Positions 23,908 to 33,628 of a DNA stretch of 39,690 bases are shown one piece after another. The notes under the pieces were generated by a model, which worked only from the letters and a program-made list of their open reading frames with translations, searched no databases and was not told where the DNA came from. Source of the stretch: a bacterium (GTDB taxonomy: Bacteria > Margulisbacteria > Marinamargulisbacteria > SXXA01); the NCBI GenBank assembly GCA_010028705.1, contig RHAI01000008.1:1-39690 (forward strand), given 5' to 3'. Each line of letters opens with the position of its first letter. Positions within the stretch are counted from its first letter, which is position 1. Both the position numbers and the translations under genes were made by a program.

Positions 23908-26715
23908 TTATTGACAGGCTTCACACTCAGAATCCATCACTGTGGGTAGGAGAGCTGCTTGTGTAGTTGTGTGGGCAGAACTTGGACGCTGAACCTGGGT
24001 GTTTGCATCGCCGACGATGACGTCACTGGCGTCGGAACTGGTTGTCCGTGGCATTTGGCGATTGTTCTCAATGGCTACCGTTGCCTTCGTGACTTGTGAA
24101 GCACCTAATGTTCGAAGATAGTATGTCGTTTTCAACCCTTTTTTCCAGGCTGAAAGGTAGATGTCGCTGAGTGCCTTGCCGCTTGTTGTGGCCATAAAAA
24201 TATTGGTTGATGCTGACTGATCGATCCACTTACTCCGGCGGCTGGCCGCGTCGACAATCCACTGGGAATCTATTTCGAACGTTTCCTTGTACTTCGATTT
24301 TAATTTATTGGGAACGTCACCAATTTCGCTTACAGAACCGTTATTTAACTTGATTTTACTTAACATTTCGTTATCCCAAAGTCCGATTTTTTCAAGGTCA
24401 TCAATTAAGTATCTGTTTATGACAACAAAATTCCCTGATAAATTTTCTTTCATATATATATTTTTATAGGCGGGTTCCGTACATGGATACACACCGGAAA
24501 TATTGGCGATCGTTGCTGTGGGAGCAATGGCCATGGTATTCGAATTACGGATACCATCACGGCTGACTTTCGATTTCAGTTGATCCCAATCCATTCGATA
24601 GATTTTAGATACTTCTATCTCTCGACCGCGCTCTTTCTCGAGCAATTGAATGGTATCGAACGGGAATATTCCCTGAGCCCATTTACTCCCAGGATATGTT
24701 TCATAACTACCCCGTTCGGCAGCAAGATCAGAACTGGCCTCGATTGCGTAATACGAAATCATTTCCATTGATCGATCGGCAAATTCAAGATTTGCGTCAG
24801 AGTCAAATGAAATATCCAACTGGTAGAGGGCATCTTGATATCCCATTAGCCCCAATCCAACGGCTCGGTGTCTGAAGTTGGCCTTTTTAGCCTCTTGGGT
24901 GGGGTAAAAATTGTTATCAATGACGTTGTCCAACATTCGAATACCGATAGAAACTGTTTTTTTAATTTTTTCTTCGTCCAATCGGCCATCTTTAATCATG
25001 TTTGCGAGGTTGATACTGGCTAAGTTACATACAGCTGTTTCATCGTCTGATGTATTCAAGGTAATCTCAGTACACAGGTTGGAGGAATGAATCACGCCAC
25101 AATGGCTTTGGGGATTTCTGACATTAGCGGCATCTTTGAAGGTGATCCATGGATGCCCAGTCTCGTAAAGCATCGTTAACATTTTTTTCCATAAATCAAG
25201 TGCTTTTACAGTCTTTGTTCGCGGTATGGTGCCGGATTTTTCATAGTATTCATATCGGTCTTCGAATGCTTTTCCATAAAGATCGTGAAGGTCGATCGCA
25301 TCTCCTGGACAAAAAAAGGTCCAGTCGGCGTTTTCAATGACTCGTTTCATGAATAAATCAGGTATCCATGCCGCCGTATTAATGTCGTGCGCTCGACGTC
25401 GTTCATCGCCAGTGTTTTTCTTAAGTTCTAGAAATTGCTCGAAATCCGAATGCCAGACTTCTAAATACGCACACATGGCACCTTTACGTTTACCCCCTTG
25501 ATTCACGGCTAGCGCGACATCATTAAATATCTTAATAAACGGGATAACCCCTTGCGATGATCCATTTGTACCTTTAATTTTGGATCCTGTACCACGGACT
25601 CGAGTCCAATCGGTACCAATTCCTCCGGCCCATTTACTTAAAAATGCATTATCAGAGTAAGTTTTAAAAATTGCTCCGAGGGAGTCATCGACCGTGTTTA
25701 GATAACAGGAACTCATTTGACTGTGTAAGGTCCCACTATTGAACAACGTCGGGGTCGACGACACCAAGTCTAAAGATGACAGAATTGAGTAAAATTCGAT
25801 CGCACGATCTTCCTTGTGTGTTTCTTTTATGGCTAATCCCATCGCCACTCGCATCCAAAACCATTGCGGAAGTTCAAATGTATTTTTTTCATATGAACGA
25901 TCTTGTAGTAGATAACGATCTAATAATATCTGTACGCCGTGGTACATAAATAACTTGTCCCGTTGAGGAGAGAGTGCGGCGGAAATTTTATTTAAATCGA
26001 AATTTCCAAGTTCAGGATTAAGTAACTCGAGCGCAATCCCATGCTGTATGTATTCAGCAAATCGTTTTCTGTAGGCGGTATCGAGCTTAATTGTATTCAT
26101 CGGTTCCCCTAAAACCTTTTTATACAAATCATTAATTGCAATCCGTGCTGCCAAGTAAGCATATTCGTAATGCCGTTCTATGCGTTCGCGAGCCGCTCCT
26201 AATACAAGGAGTTCGATTTCTCGGATAGGAATTCGATCGTAAACTTGACGAGTAACAGCATCAACCATTTCAGTAATCGATACTCTCATTAAATCAGGCG
26301 CTAATTGGCGTAAATTCTCCTCGATTGTAATTGGATTAAAAATAACGGTTTCGGTACCGTTAATAACAACCTCGAGGGTTTTTTCTCGGATTCGTGCCTG
26401 AATTTGTTGCTGCCGTTCTTCTTTGTGACGCTCCCTATAAAGAATATATCGCTTTGCCACCTTGTGATGGCCTCGAAGCATCAATACTTCTTCAACAAGG
26501 TCTTGAACAAATTCAACCTGAGTAGTTTCTGCATTTCCGATATTTTCACGAACCCGCAAAACGACTTCGCGCGCCAGTTCCGAAGCTACCTCCGGCGTAC
26601 AAATATTTTCAGATAAAAAAGCCTTGTGAATGGCTATAGAAATACGCTCTTGGTCGAATTCAACTTTTTCCCCGTTGCGCTTGATAATATAACTAATAAC
26701 ACTGTCGACACTCAT
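23908..26715 (-). CDS. nrdA: ribonucleoside-diphosphate reductase alpha subunit (class I)
   Basis: 935 residues, longer than E. coli NrdA (761). Residues ~7-97 are an ATP-cone (IIKRNGEKVEFDQERISIAI). Residues ~112-200 (LEVVINGTETVIFNP, later REIELLVLGAA) look like a second, degenerate cone-like unit. The catalytic barrel has Cys337 (MSSCYLN), the NLCTEI loop with Asn546, Cys548 (thiyl) and Glu550, and Cys563 (AVCNLASINL). The C-terminal redox pair is Cys931/Cys934 (CEAC). It reduces NDPs to dNDPs with NrdB. TAGGAG lies 6 nt before ATG. It is the first gene of nrdA-nrdB-fumC. No clear NrdR box pair was found upstream. Confidence 0.96.
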   Translation of the reverse strand: MSVDSVISYIIKRNGEKVEFDQERISIAIHKAFLSENICTPEVASELAREVVLRVRENIGNAETTQVEFVQDLVEEVLMLRGHHKVAKRYILYRERHKEERQQQIQARIREKTLEVVINGTETVIFNPITIEENLRQLAPDLMRVSITEMVDAVTRQVYDRIPIREIELLVLGAARERIERHYEYAYLAARIAINDLYKKVLGEPMNTIKLDTAYRKRFAEYIQHGIALELLNPELGNFDLNKISAALSPQRDKLFMYHGVQILLDRYLLQDRSYEKNTFELPQWFWMRVAMGLAIKETHKEDRAIEFYSILSSLDLVSSTPTLFNSGTLHSQMSSCYLNTVDDSLGAIFKTYSDNAFLSKWAGGIGTDWTRVRGTGSKIKGTNGSSQGVIPFIKIFNDVALAVNQGGKRKGAMCAYLEVWHSDFEQFLELKKNTGDERRRAHDINTAAWIPDLFMKRVIENADWTFFCPGDAIDLHDLYGKAFEDRYEYYEKSGTIPRTKTVKALDLWKKMLTMLYETGHPWITFKDAANVRNPQSHCGVIHSSNLCTEITLNTSDDETAVCNLASINLANMIKDGRLDEEKIKKTVSIGIRMLDNVIDNNFYPTQEAKKANFRHRAVGLGLMGYQDALYQLDISFDSDANLEFADRSMEMISYYAIEASSDLAAERGSYETYPGSKWAQGIFPFDTIQLLEKERGREIEVSKIYRMDWDQLKSKVSRDGIRNSNTMAIAPTATIANISGVYPCTEPAYKNIYMKENLSGNFVVINRYLIDDLEKIGLWDNEMLSKIKLNNGSVSEIGDVPNKLKSKYKETFEIDSQWIVDAASRRSKWIDQSASTNIFMATTSGKALSDIYLSAWKKGLKTTYYLRTLGASQVTKATVAIENNRQMPRTTSSDASDVIVGDANTQVQRPSSAHTTTQAALLPTVMDSECEACQ

Positions 26716-26858
26716 AGCGAACTCCTAATAGTTGATATCTAGAAACCATTGAACGGCACACCGAGCTCCCAAAAAAAATATAAAGTTCCGGCCAAAAATC
26801 CGCCGAAAAAAATAGCATTAAATTTTTTGGAGACTTATACAGTGGGGTTGTTCAGTTG

Positions 26859-26876
26859 GGATGGTGTTACCCATCC
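26859..26876. repeat. inverted repeat upstream of nrdA
   Basis: GGATGG-tgttac-CCATCC, a perfect 6-bp stem in the 227-base gap between nrdA and the end of the ribosomal operon. There is no T tract. It could be a weak terminator element for the operon or an operator; undecided. Confidence 0.3.
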
Positions 26877-26942
26877 TAAAAGATACCGATATTCTATTAA
26901 ACTATAGGCATCTAATCAAGGCGCTATTATTGAGACTTGATA

Positions 26943-27986
26943 TCAATAATGACCGTGAAAATAATATTTTTTTATAAAACGTTGTATCGAAATTTCAGGG
27001 TGGATTTCAGCATTGTTTAACAGGAATTGCTGAACTTGTCGGGCAAGAAACGGGGCCGAGAGAGTCCCTTTTGAACCGACACCCGAGACAATTAATTCAT
27101 TCGGATAATTTGGGTGACATCCCACTACCGGTAGGGTGTCTTCCATAATGCTTCGAGTGCCCGACTCAACCCTGAGCTCATGGATCGGAACGGATGGAAT
27201 GATTGTCCGGAGTTTGTCTAATACCTGGTGGTATTCGATCGCCTTCGGCATACTAAATAAATCCTCCCAAGAATACGTAGCGCCAGCTTTGAATTCCCCA
27301 TTTCCCAGTGGGCAAATCCAAAATCCGTTGTTGATGATCCCAGGCAAAGAGAGTTCATTAGATGTAAAACGGATGCATTCGCCGCGAGAATTTCTAAACG
27401 GTAACCATGAAAACAATGGCGTGCTAGCCGCGTACGCACCTGTACAGTGAATGATGATCTGCTCTGAGTTCGTTAAATTGGCAACCTCCCCAAATTGCAG
27501 AATTCCTAGAGTATCGAAGTATATGGCTAGCCGTCGAGTCAATTGCTCCACATCCACGATATATCCGCCACGGACCTGGATTCCACCAAACGGGCTTCGG
27601 ATGTGGCGGTGGTGGGTGTCATGAAATTCAGAATCGATAAACCCGTCGAGTGCACCTTTTTCTCGTTTTTTTTGGTAGGTTTGTCGATCCTGATTGTCGC
27701 GAAACAGCCTCCAAATGGGACTCTCCCTTAAAATTTTGATTCCGAAACGATCTTCAAGTCGCTTGTACGTAGCGACGGCTAAGGGCGCATGCGTATGATA
27801 GTTCCACGTCGTCGCAAATCGTTGGCCTGAAATAGGGTCAATCATACCCGATGACACCCAGCTGGCGCACCGGCGCGGTGCACGATCGATAACCTGTACG
27901 TCGGCCCCAGAGTCTAGTAGTTGTAACGCAACGAGTGACCCGACCAGTCCTTGACCTACAACTGTAAACTTAACTTGGTAATTCAA
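26943..27986 (-). CDS. FAD-dependent oxidoreductase of the DAO type
   Basis: 347 residues. The N-terminal Rossmann motif is VVGQGLVGS (10-17 region) ending at the acidic residue of QVIDRAP. SSGMIDPISGQRF is characteristic of a branch of D-amino-acid-oxidase-like proteins. The C-terminal half has VESGTRSIMEDTLPVVG and GVGSKGTLSAPFLA, the second FAD-contact region. The substrate is not clear; sarcosine/glycine oxidase and MnmC-type domains are relatives. The start is TTG, supported by GGAGG 5 nt upstream. It overlaps the preceding UDP-glucose pyrophosphorylase gene by 17 bases and is the last gene of the long rpsP operon. Its stop lies in an AT-rich 8-bp palindrome (26926-26950). Confidence 0.8.
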   Translation of the reverse strand: MNYQVKFTVVGQGLVGSLVALQLLDSGADVQVIDRAPRRCASWVSSGMIDPISGQRFATTWNYHTHAPLAVATYKRLEDRFGIKILRESPIWRLFRDNQDRQTYQKKREKGALDGFIDSEFHDTHHRHIRSPFGGIQVRGGYIVDVEQLTRRLAIYFDTLGILQFGEVANLTNSEQIIIHCTGAYAASTPLFSWLPFRNSRGECIRFTSNELSLPGIINNGFWICPLGNGEFKAGATYSWEDLFSMPKAIEYHQVLDKLRTIIPSVPIHELRVESGTRSIMEDTLPVVGCHPNYPNELIVSGVGSKGTLSAPFLARQVQQFLLNNAEIHPEISIQRFIKKYYFHGHY

Positions 27987-29547
27987 TGGGCCTCCGACTC
28001 AGTCCCCCCTCGGAGTCGATGTGTATTTCTTCGTCGTGAAACACGCAATTTGAGATAACAACGGTTGCCGCCGCTTGTGAAGTAATTCGAACGCTCCCTT
28101 TGATCGACACTGATTTGCCGAACCCGACGTTTCCGGAAACTTCAAGCGATCGACACTGACGGAGTGATGGCACGTGGGGTATCAACCGATTAAAATCATC
28201 TACCCGCTGATACGCCGATCCTAGTTGAATTGTTGGTAAGGTACGGGCCCGACGAGTCGTCAATACCAACTGGCCATCATTGGTTTTATCGACTAAATCA
28301 GATCGAAGGATCAGTAAATCATTGACTGATTTTACGGGCATAAATCGAGTTCGAGGAACAACAACTGACGCTGTGCGTTCAAATAAACTGATTCCGGAAC
28401 CCATTGCCGATTCTAACTGATCGACACGGACTCCATGGACGACTTTCGGATTAACGATGAGTGGCAGGTCCAAATCAAGGGCATCCAAACGCGCTTTTAT
28501 TTGATACAGGTCGAGCCAAATATTATTCGTGTTGAAAATCCTGTACCGATCAATATTTTCAAACTCATCGAGTTGTGACTGCATTACCTGAGCTCGCTCC
28601 AGTAGGAATAATCGGTCATTTTGTCGAACTAAGGTACCTCCCTTTCGGTCGGCATGGGTTTTTTCTGTAGTTTCCATCAAAAATGCGAGATTTTGTCTTA
28701 CCATGTACCCCAGAATTTTTAAGTCAATCGTGGCACCTAAATTATCCGAATTTGAGACGAACAAATATCGTATGCCGTTGCCTAAAAGGCGATCGAGCGT
28801 CCCACTTGATGCAAGAGCGGCATATATATCCCCATGTCCAGGAGGATTCCATTCAGCCGAGGGGTCAGATTCGAAATCGACCGGCTCACCGGTTCGAACA
28901 TCGATTCTAGGCACCTGATGTTGGAGTAAATTTAAGTAGTTACTTCGATCACCAATGGCAGTACGTGTCGCAGCGTCGGTGTAATAACTATTCATTAAGA
29001 CCAGAGGAATGTCGCAGGAATTTAGCCGGGACAGTGTGCTGATTTGGTTCAATATTATATCGAGAAACGACTCGCTATCGGTTACCTTTATTAGTGATTT
29101 GGGTCCCGTACATCCCATTGTGGTTCCCAGACCCCCATTTAATTTTAAAAAAGCCACCTGGTGTAATGCTGTCTCACCCGCCCGAAAGTCAGCCTCTGTT
29201 AGTCGATCGTAAACCACCATATCTGTACGTTCCAGATCTGAAAGGTCCGATAAATCAATAGTTCCTCGATCACCTAATATATATTTTAAGATCATCGATA
29301 TAAATTGAGCGACCACAAGGTCGGGAGTATTGACTTTAATTAATCGGTCGATATGAGTGGGTAGGACCATAGTGCATTTTTTGATTACCAATATCCCATC
29401 GGCAATGGGTAATTCAGTAACTTGCAATTGAAACTGAGTTAATAGTTCGTCGATACGTGAGGTGAGTTTGGCTGACAGCCCCAGATTGACAATCACTTTT
29501 TGGATAGGTTCGATTGTTAATTCGTCAGTCGACATATTGTAAATCAT
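27970..29547 (-). CDS. UTP-glucose-1-phosphate uridylyltransferase, eukaryotic-type (UDPGP family)
   Basis: 525 residues. Makes UDP-glucose from UTP and glucose-1-phosphate. The family motifs are LKLNGGLGTTMGCTGPKSLI (134-153, with Lys150), NPPGHGDIY (234-242, sugar/UTP contacts) and VSNSDNLGATID (264-275). The C-terminal ~110 residues include a short left-handed beta-helix-like end (SLEVSGNVGFGKSVSIKGSV). This is the UGP1/UDPGP fold, not the GalU fold of most bacteria. The related UDP-sugar pyrophosphorylases are a possible alternative. ATG 29547 overlaps the priA stop as ATGA; a second in-frame ATG lies at 29535. Confidence 0.88.
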   Translation of the reverse strand: MIYNMSTDELTIEPIQKVIVNLGLSAKLTSRIDELLTQFQLQVTELPIADGILVIKKCTMVLPTHIDRLIKVNTPDLVVAQFISMILKYILGDRGTIDLSDLSDLERTDMVVYDRLTEADFRAGETALHQVAFLKLNGGLGTTMGCTGPKSLIKVTDSESFLDIILNQISTLSRLNSCDIPLVLMNSYYTDAATRTAIGDRSNYLNLLQHQVPRIDVRTGEPVDFESDPSAEWNPPGHGDIYAALASSGTLDRLLGNGIRYLFVSNSDNLGATIDLKILGYMVRQNLAFLMETTEKTHADRKGGTLVRQNDRLFLLERAQVMQSQLDEFENIDRYRIFNTNNIWLDLYQIKARLDALDLDLPLIVNPKVVHGVRVDQLESAMGSGISLFERTASVVVPRTRFMPVKSVNDLLILRSDLVDKTNDGQLVLTTRRARTLPTIQLGSAYQRVDDFNRLIPHVPSLRQCRSLEVSGNVGFGKSVSIKGSVRITSQAAATVVISNCVFHDEEIHIDSEGGLSRRPIELPS

Positions 29548-31505
29548 AGTATCGATTGTGGATCGAAATCAACGATCAGTCGTATGCCTCGAGGTGGAAC
29601 AGGTGCCGATTGAAGGATACGTCGAATTAATTCTGACTGACCCGGAATGCATTTGTACAAAATATGCCATCGGACATGGTTACGGATCATTGGCACGGGA
29701 GCTGGCTGTACCGGCATGATCGTAACTGCGAGCGGATCCAGTGTTTTCTGGCTGTGCTGATATAATTTTCGACTAAATGTGGCCACTAGCTGAGCGTTTG
29801 TCCCCGAAATTATGATATTTACTAGCTCTGTAAATGGGGGATAGTGTAACGATTTTCTGAATCCAATTTCAGTATTAAAAAAAGTTTCGGTATCATTTGA
29901 GATAGCTGAAACAACAGCGTAGTGGTTGGGGTGTGCGCTCTGAAGGTACACTTCACCTGGTTTTTCACCTCGTCCAGCTCGACCCGATACCTGACATATG
30001 AGTTGGAATGTACGTTCGCAGGCGCGAAAGTCTGGAATTCCCAATGAACTGTCTAGTCCAACAATACCTACGACAGTAACGTCGGCGATATCATGCCCCT
30101 TGGCGATCATTTGGGTGCCAATTAACACATCACCGGAGTTTCTGAATTCATCCATAATTTCAGAAATCTTTTGCGGCGTGCTTCCTGTATCTCGGTCGAG
30201 TCGCAGGATGTGAGATTCCGGTAAGTATTTTCTGAGTTCAATTTCGACCTTTTGAATGGCAATTCCTGATATTGCAATATTTCCTTTCCGACACGATGGG
30301 CAGCCTGTCGGAAGTGGAATTATTGTAAAGCATCGGTGGCATCGTAGTTTTCGATCCGAGTGGTACGTGTACCCCAGATTGCATTCTGAGCAGGACACAA
30401 TATTTTTGCATTTTTGACATGAGACAGTGGGGGCATATCCCCGTCGATTAACTAAAATCATCGCTTTTTCGCGTTTGGCCGTAGCTATTTTTATTGCTTG
30501 AATTAACGGATTTCCGATTATGGCGTCGTCAGGAAATAGGGAATGATCACGGGTGTCGAGGAGGTGTACCTCTGGCATTGGTCGGTTGAGAATCCGAGTA
30601 GGAAGTTTGATATGGAATTTGGGATTATTTTTATGGGTGTAAAGTTGCTCGATAGTCGGTGTTGCTGACCCTAATACCAATGGAATATTGGCGTGTTTTG
30701 CGCGGAATTTTGCAACACTTAGCGCATCGTATCGTGGATTTTGTTCCTGTTTATAGGAGCCATCGTGGCATTCGTCGACAATAATCACCCCTAGATTTAG
30801 GATCGGTGAAAAAACGGCAGATCGTGGGCCAATGACAACTCGTGACGCCCCATTGTAAATACGATTCCAGGCTTCGCTTCGTTGTTTTTTTGTTAATCCC
30901 GAATGAACCACAACGACATTTTGACCCAGTCGATCAGAAAATAGTCGACTAATTTGAGGGGTTAATGCTATTTCTGGGACAAGGACTAATGCCGATTTCC
31001 CGCGCATTAATATTTGGGTGGTGACTTGTAAATAGACTTCAGTTTTTCCACTTCCGGTTACTCCGTGGAGTAAAATATCCTGATAGTGTTCGCATGATAA
31101 GATAGCTTGAATTGCTTCCCGTTGAGCCGAAGATGCCGGATGTGGCGTCGAAGATTCAGTACTAATATTTTGGACTTCAACGGGTCGAATTGTTTGCTTG
31201 CCCACTACGGTCTGTATCGCTTGAAACGGTGTTGTTAGATAGTGATTACGTATCCAGTCGATTAATTGAAATTGATCCAAAGTGAGATGTGGACGCTTTG
31301 AATCAATAGTGTCGATAGGTTTAAGGGGGAGGGAGGTGATGTGCTGATGATCAATCGCAAATACGACTCCTGGAGCCAGGACGGTTCCGAAGGGGACATG
31401 AACCCAAGTTCCTATAGCAACCTCATCCAATAAGTGGGATGGTATTACATACGTATAAAGGGAATGAACAGCGCGAAGTACCGCAACATGAGCAACAGAC
31501 GGCAT
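29544..31505 (-). CDS. priA: primosomal protein N' (replication restart helicase)
   Basis: 653 residues, shorter than E. coli PriA (732). It binds abandoned forks and reloads the replicative helicase. An N-terminal DNA 3'-end-binding domain (~1-105) is followed by the helicase core with GVTGSGKT (148-155), DECHDGSYKQ (244-253; DEEH is commoner) and GSATPT (279-284). Eight cysteines in pairs (C363/366, C372/375, C389/392, C402/405) make the two zinc knuckles. Later come GTQMIAKGHD and QVSGRAGRG. It lies 2 bases after argC and overlaps the next gene by ATGA. Confidence 0.95.
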   Translation of the reverse strand: MPSVAHVAVLRAVHSLYTYVIPSHLLDEVAIGTWVHVPFGTVLAPGVVFAIDHQHITSLPLKPIDTIDSKRPHLTLDQFQLIDWIRNHYLTTPFQAIQTVVGKQTIRPVEVQNISTESSTPHPASSAQREAIQAILSCEHYQDILLHGVTGSGKTEVYLQVTTQILMRGKSALVLVPEIALTPQISRLFSDRLGQNVVVVHSGLTKKQRSEAWNRIYNGASRVVIGPRSAVFSPILNLGVIIVDECHDGSYKQEQNPRYDALSVAKFRAKHANIPLVLGSATPTIEQLYTHKNNPKFHIKLPTRILNRPMPEVHLLDTRDHSLFPDDAIIGNPLIQAIKIATAKREKAMILVNRRGYAPTVSCQKCKNIVSCSECNLGYTYHSDRKLRCHRCFTIIPLPTGCPSCRKGNIAISGIAIQKVEIELRKYLPESHILRLDRDTGSTPQKISEIMDEFRNSGDVLIGTQMIAKGHDIADVTVVGIVGLDSSLGIPDFRACERTFQLICQVSGRAGRGEKPGEVYLQSAHPNHYAVVSAISNDTETFFNTEIGFRKSLHYPPFTELVNIIISGTNAQLVATFSRKLYQHSQKTLDPLAVTIMPVQPAPVPMIRNHVRWHILYKCIPGQSELIRRILQSAPVPPRGIRLIVDFDPQSIL

Positions 31506-31507
31506 AC

Positions 31508-32518
31508 CTAAAAATAATGAGCGACCTTAGGTAGTCCAGCATCTTCCTCAAATCCAAACATTACATTCATACATTGAATACCTTGGCCAGATGCGCCCTT
31601 GATTAGGTTATCCAGCGCCGAATATATAACCGTTTTTCCATATTTGGGGAGTGGGGTATACCCGATAAATACTGAGTTTGTGCCCGTTACCATTTTGGTG
31701 CTTGGAATTCCATTTCCGGTAAGGATTGTCACGAACGGTTCAGACCTATAAAAATCAGTATACAGATCCTGAAATTCGCGAACCGAAAGAGCCGCATCGA
31801 CGTACATTGTTGACAAAATGCCACGACTCATCGGCACTAAATGCGGTGAAAATAATATTCGGCTTCCTAAAACCATTTCCATTTCGGCGGTATGTCGATG
31901 AGTGCCCGTTGAATAGGCGGTAAATGATTCGTTCACTTCACAATATAAGTTTGACTCTTTGACCGTTCTACCGGCGCCAGAAACTCCCGATTTGGAATCG
32001 ACGATTACCATTTCGTTTAGACGTCCAGTTCGTGAAAGCGGTGCCAATCCCACCATCACAGAGGTTGCGTAGCATCCGGGACAACTAACGTATGGAGCAT
32101 TAATTATTTTCGTCCTAAATAACTCAGGAAGTCCAAGTGGTATCTGCCCTAGTAATTCTGGCTTTATATGGTCATCGTTGTAGTAGGTCTTGTAGATACT
32201 GGGAGAGTTCAGACGAAAATCAGCCGACAGGTCGATGGTGCGTACTCCCGACGAAAAAATTGTCTCAACGTATTGTTGTGATTGGCCGTGGGGGAGGGCT
32301 AAAAATAAAACGTCTATACCCGTTAAGGATTGGGCCGTTAACTCTTCTAATATGATATCTATGATTCCACTTAAATGGGGGTAGATTGATGCGATGGAGA
32401 CGCCAATCTGTGATTTTGAGTATAATCTAGAAATGCTAACTTGGGGATGCCGACTCAATAAGCGAATTAGCTCAAGGCCGGTGTAACCTGAGGCGCCGGC
32501 AATCCCCACCCGAATCAT
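31508..32518 (-). CDS. argC: N-acetyl-gamma-glutamyl-phosphate reductase
   Basis: 336 residues. NADPH-dependent third step of arginine synthesis. IAGASGYTGLEL (6-17) is the dinucleotide-binding loop. LALPHGQS (73-80) is typical. The catalytic cysteine is Cys149 in SCPGCYATS, and the catalytic histidine is in STGTHRHTAEME (His207/His209). Its ATG overlaps the rplS stop (ATGA), an unusual partner for an arginine gene. No other arg gene is in the window. Confidence 0.95.
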   Translation of the reverse strand: MIRVGIAGASGYTGLELIRLLSRHPQVSISRLYSKSQIGVSIASIYPHLSGIIDIILEELTAQSLTGIDVLFLALPHGQSQQYVETIFSSGVRTIDLSADFRLNSPSIYKTYYNDDHIKPELLGQIPLGLPELFRTKIINAPYVSCPGCYATSVMVGLAPLSRTGRLNEMVIVDSKSGVSGAGRTVKESNLYCEVNESFTAYSTGTHRHTAEMEMVLGSRILFSPHLVPMSRGILSTMYVDAALSVREFQDLYTDFYRSEPFVTILTGNGIPSTKMVTGTNSVFIGYTPLPKYGKTVIYSALDNLIKGASGQGIQCMNVMFGFEEDAGLPKVAHYF

Positions 32519-32886
32519 GAGGTTTTTACTTTAGTTTCCTTGGTTTTCATCCGATTGGCTTTTGCACCAACGCGACCACGAAGGTAATTAAGTCTGGCCC
32601 GGCGGGCAACGCCACGTTTTACGATCGATACATCTTCAACAAGGGGAGAATGTAGAAGGAAAGTTTTCTCAACGCCGATCTTATCGATGACTCGTCGGAC
32701 GGTAAAACTTTCTCTTACGCGCTTGCCGGTTTTCTTTACAACCGTTCCTTCAAATTTTTGAATCCGACGTTTTTTTCCTTCGATAATTGCGGTAGATACA
32801 ACCACCGTGTCCCCGACACTGAATTGAGGGGTATTTTCTTTAATCTGAGCGTTTTCAATTTGTTCGATAATTTGAGACGAGGACAT
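32515..32886 (-). CDS. rplS: 50S ribosomal protein L19
   Basis: 123 residues. A protein at the 30S-50S interface. Recognised by FSVGDTVVV, EGKKRRIQKFEGTVVKK, ESFTVRRVIDKIGVEKTFLLHSP and VKRGVARRARLNYLRGRVG. The C-terminal ~12 residues are a lysine-rich tail. AAAGGAG lies 7 nt before the ATG. It starts 3 bases after trmD, the conserved bacterial arrangement. Confidence 0.97.
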   Translation of the reverse strand: MSSSQIIEQIENAQIKENTPQFSVGDTVVVSTAIIEGKKRRIQKFEGTVVKKTGKRVRESFTVRRVIDKIGVEKTFLLHSPLVEDVSIVKRGVARRARLNYLRGRVGAKANRMKTKETKVKTS

Positions 32887-32889
32887 GAC

Positions 32890-33618
32890 TTACTCCTTTA
32901 AAAAGTCGGTCAACAATGCCTTGTCTTCTTGTGAAAGATGGACATCGGCTAATAATTGAGGCTGTAATAACAACGAAGTTCCCAAACTTTGCTGTCGTTT
33001 CCACGATGCAATGTTTTTATGATGACCGCTTAACAAAATATCAGGTACTGGTAAATTTTGGAATACCCTAGGCGGTGCATATTGAGGATGTTCCAATAAT
33101 CCGGACACATGAGAGTCCTCTGATATACAATCCGGATCACCAATGACTCCAGGAACTAACCGCGCTACAGATTCAGCTAATGCAATCGCAGCGGGATCTC
33201 CTGAAGATAAAATGACGTTTCCAATTGAAAAGCGCTGAATGGGTAATAGGGTGTATATTCGGTCATCAAACCCCTCATAGTAACCGCTAAGAATAATCAG
33301 CGATGAATAATTGTTCTGAATGGATGATACCGTCGATTGTGACAATATATCGCCCTTGGGACAGGTGGAAAAGATGGCGGCCGATTTATAGTCGGGGACC
33401 GATGTGATGGCGTTATAAAGTACATCGACTCGGATTAGCATCCCTTTTTTCCCACCAAATGGCGGATCATCAACCTGACCGTATCGGTTGATGGCGAAAT
33501 CTCGTAGGTTGATGAAATGTGGACGTATAATCCCGGCGTCTACGGCTTTGCCAATGATCCCTTTTTGGAAAAAACTTCGTAACTCGTCCGGGAAGAGAGT
33601 AATGAAGTAAAAGTTCAT
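32890..33618 (-). CDS. trmD: tRNA (guanine37-N1)-methyltransferase
   Basis: 242 residues from ATG 33618 (MNFYFITLFPD, the conserved TrmD start); an earlier in-frame start at 33651 would overlap ylqD. It methylates G37 of tRNAs to prevent frameshifting. The deep trefoil-knot motifs are LSGYYEGFDDRI, SIGNVILSSGDPAA and PGVIGDPDCISEDSH, with the catalytic aspartate in EDSH, then LSGHHKNIASWKRQQSLG. The knot loops deviate from the E. coli forms (CGRYEG, IGDYVLSGGE) but remain within family variation. No clear ribosome site; it probably depends on coupling to ylqD, 10 bases upstream. Confidence 0.95.
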   Translation of the reverse strand: MNFYFITLFPDELRSFFQKGIIGKAVDAGIIRPHFINLRDFAINRYGQVDDPPFGGKKGMLIRVDVLYNAITSVPDYKSAAIFSTCPKGDILSQSTVSSIQNNYSSLIILSGYYEGFDDRIYTLLPIQRFSIGNVILSSGDPAAIALAESVARLVPGVIGDPDCISEDSHVSGLLEHPQYAPPRVFQNLPVPDILLSGHHKNIASWKRQQSLGTSLLLQPQLLADVHLSQEDKALLTDFLKE

Positions 33619-33628
33619 GGGTTGATTA

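Noticed and set aside
26716-26942. NrdR-box pair upstream of nrdA
   Set aside because: No pair of 16-bp sequences with the expected palindromic pattern and spacing could be found by eye.
26926-26950. ATTATTGA / TCAATAAT palindrome at the end of the FAD oxidoreductase gene as a terminator
   Set aside because: The stem is AT-only and no T tract follows on the minus strand.
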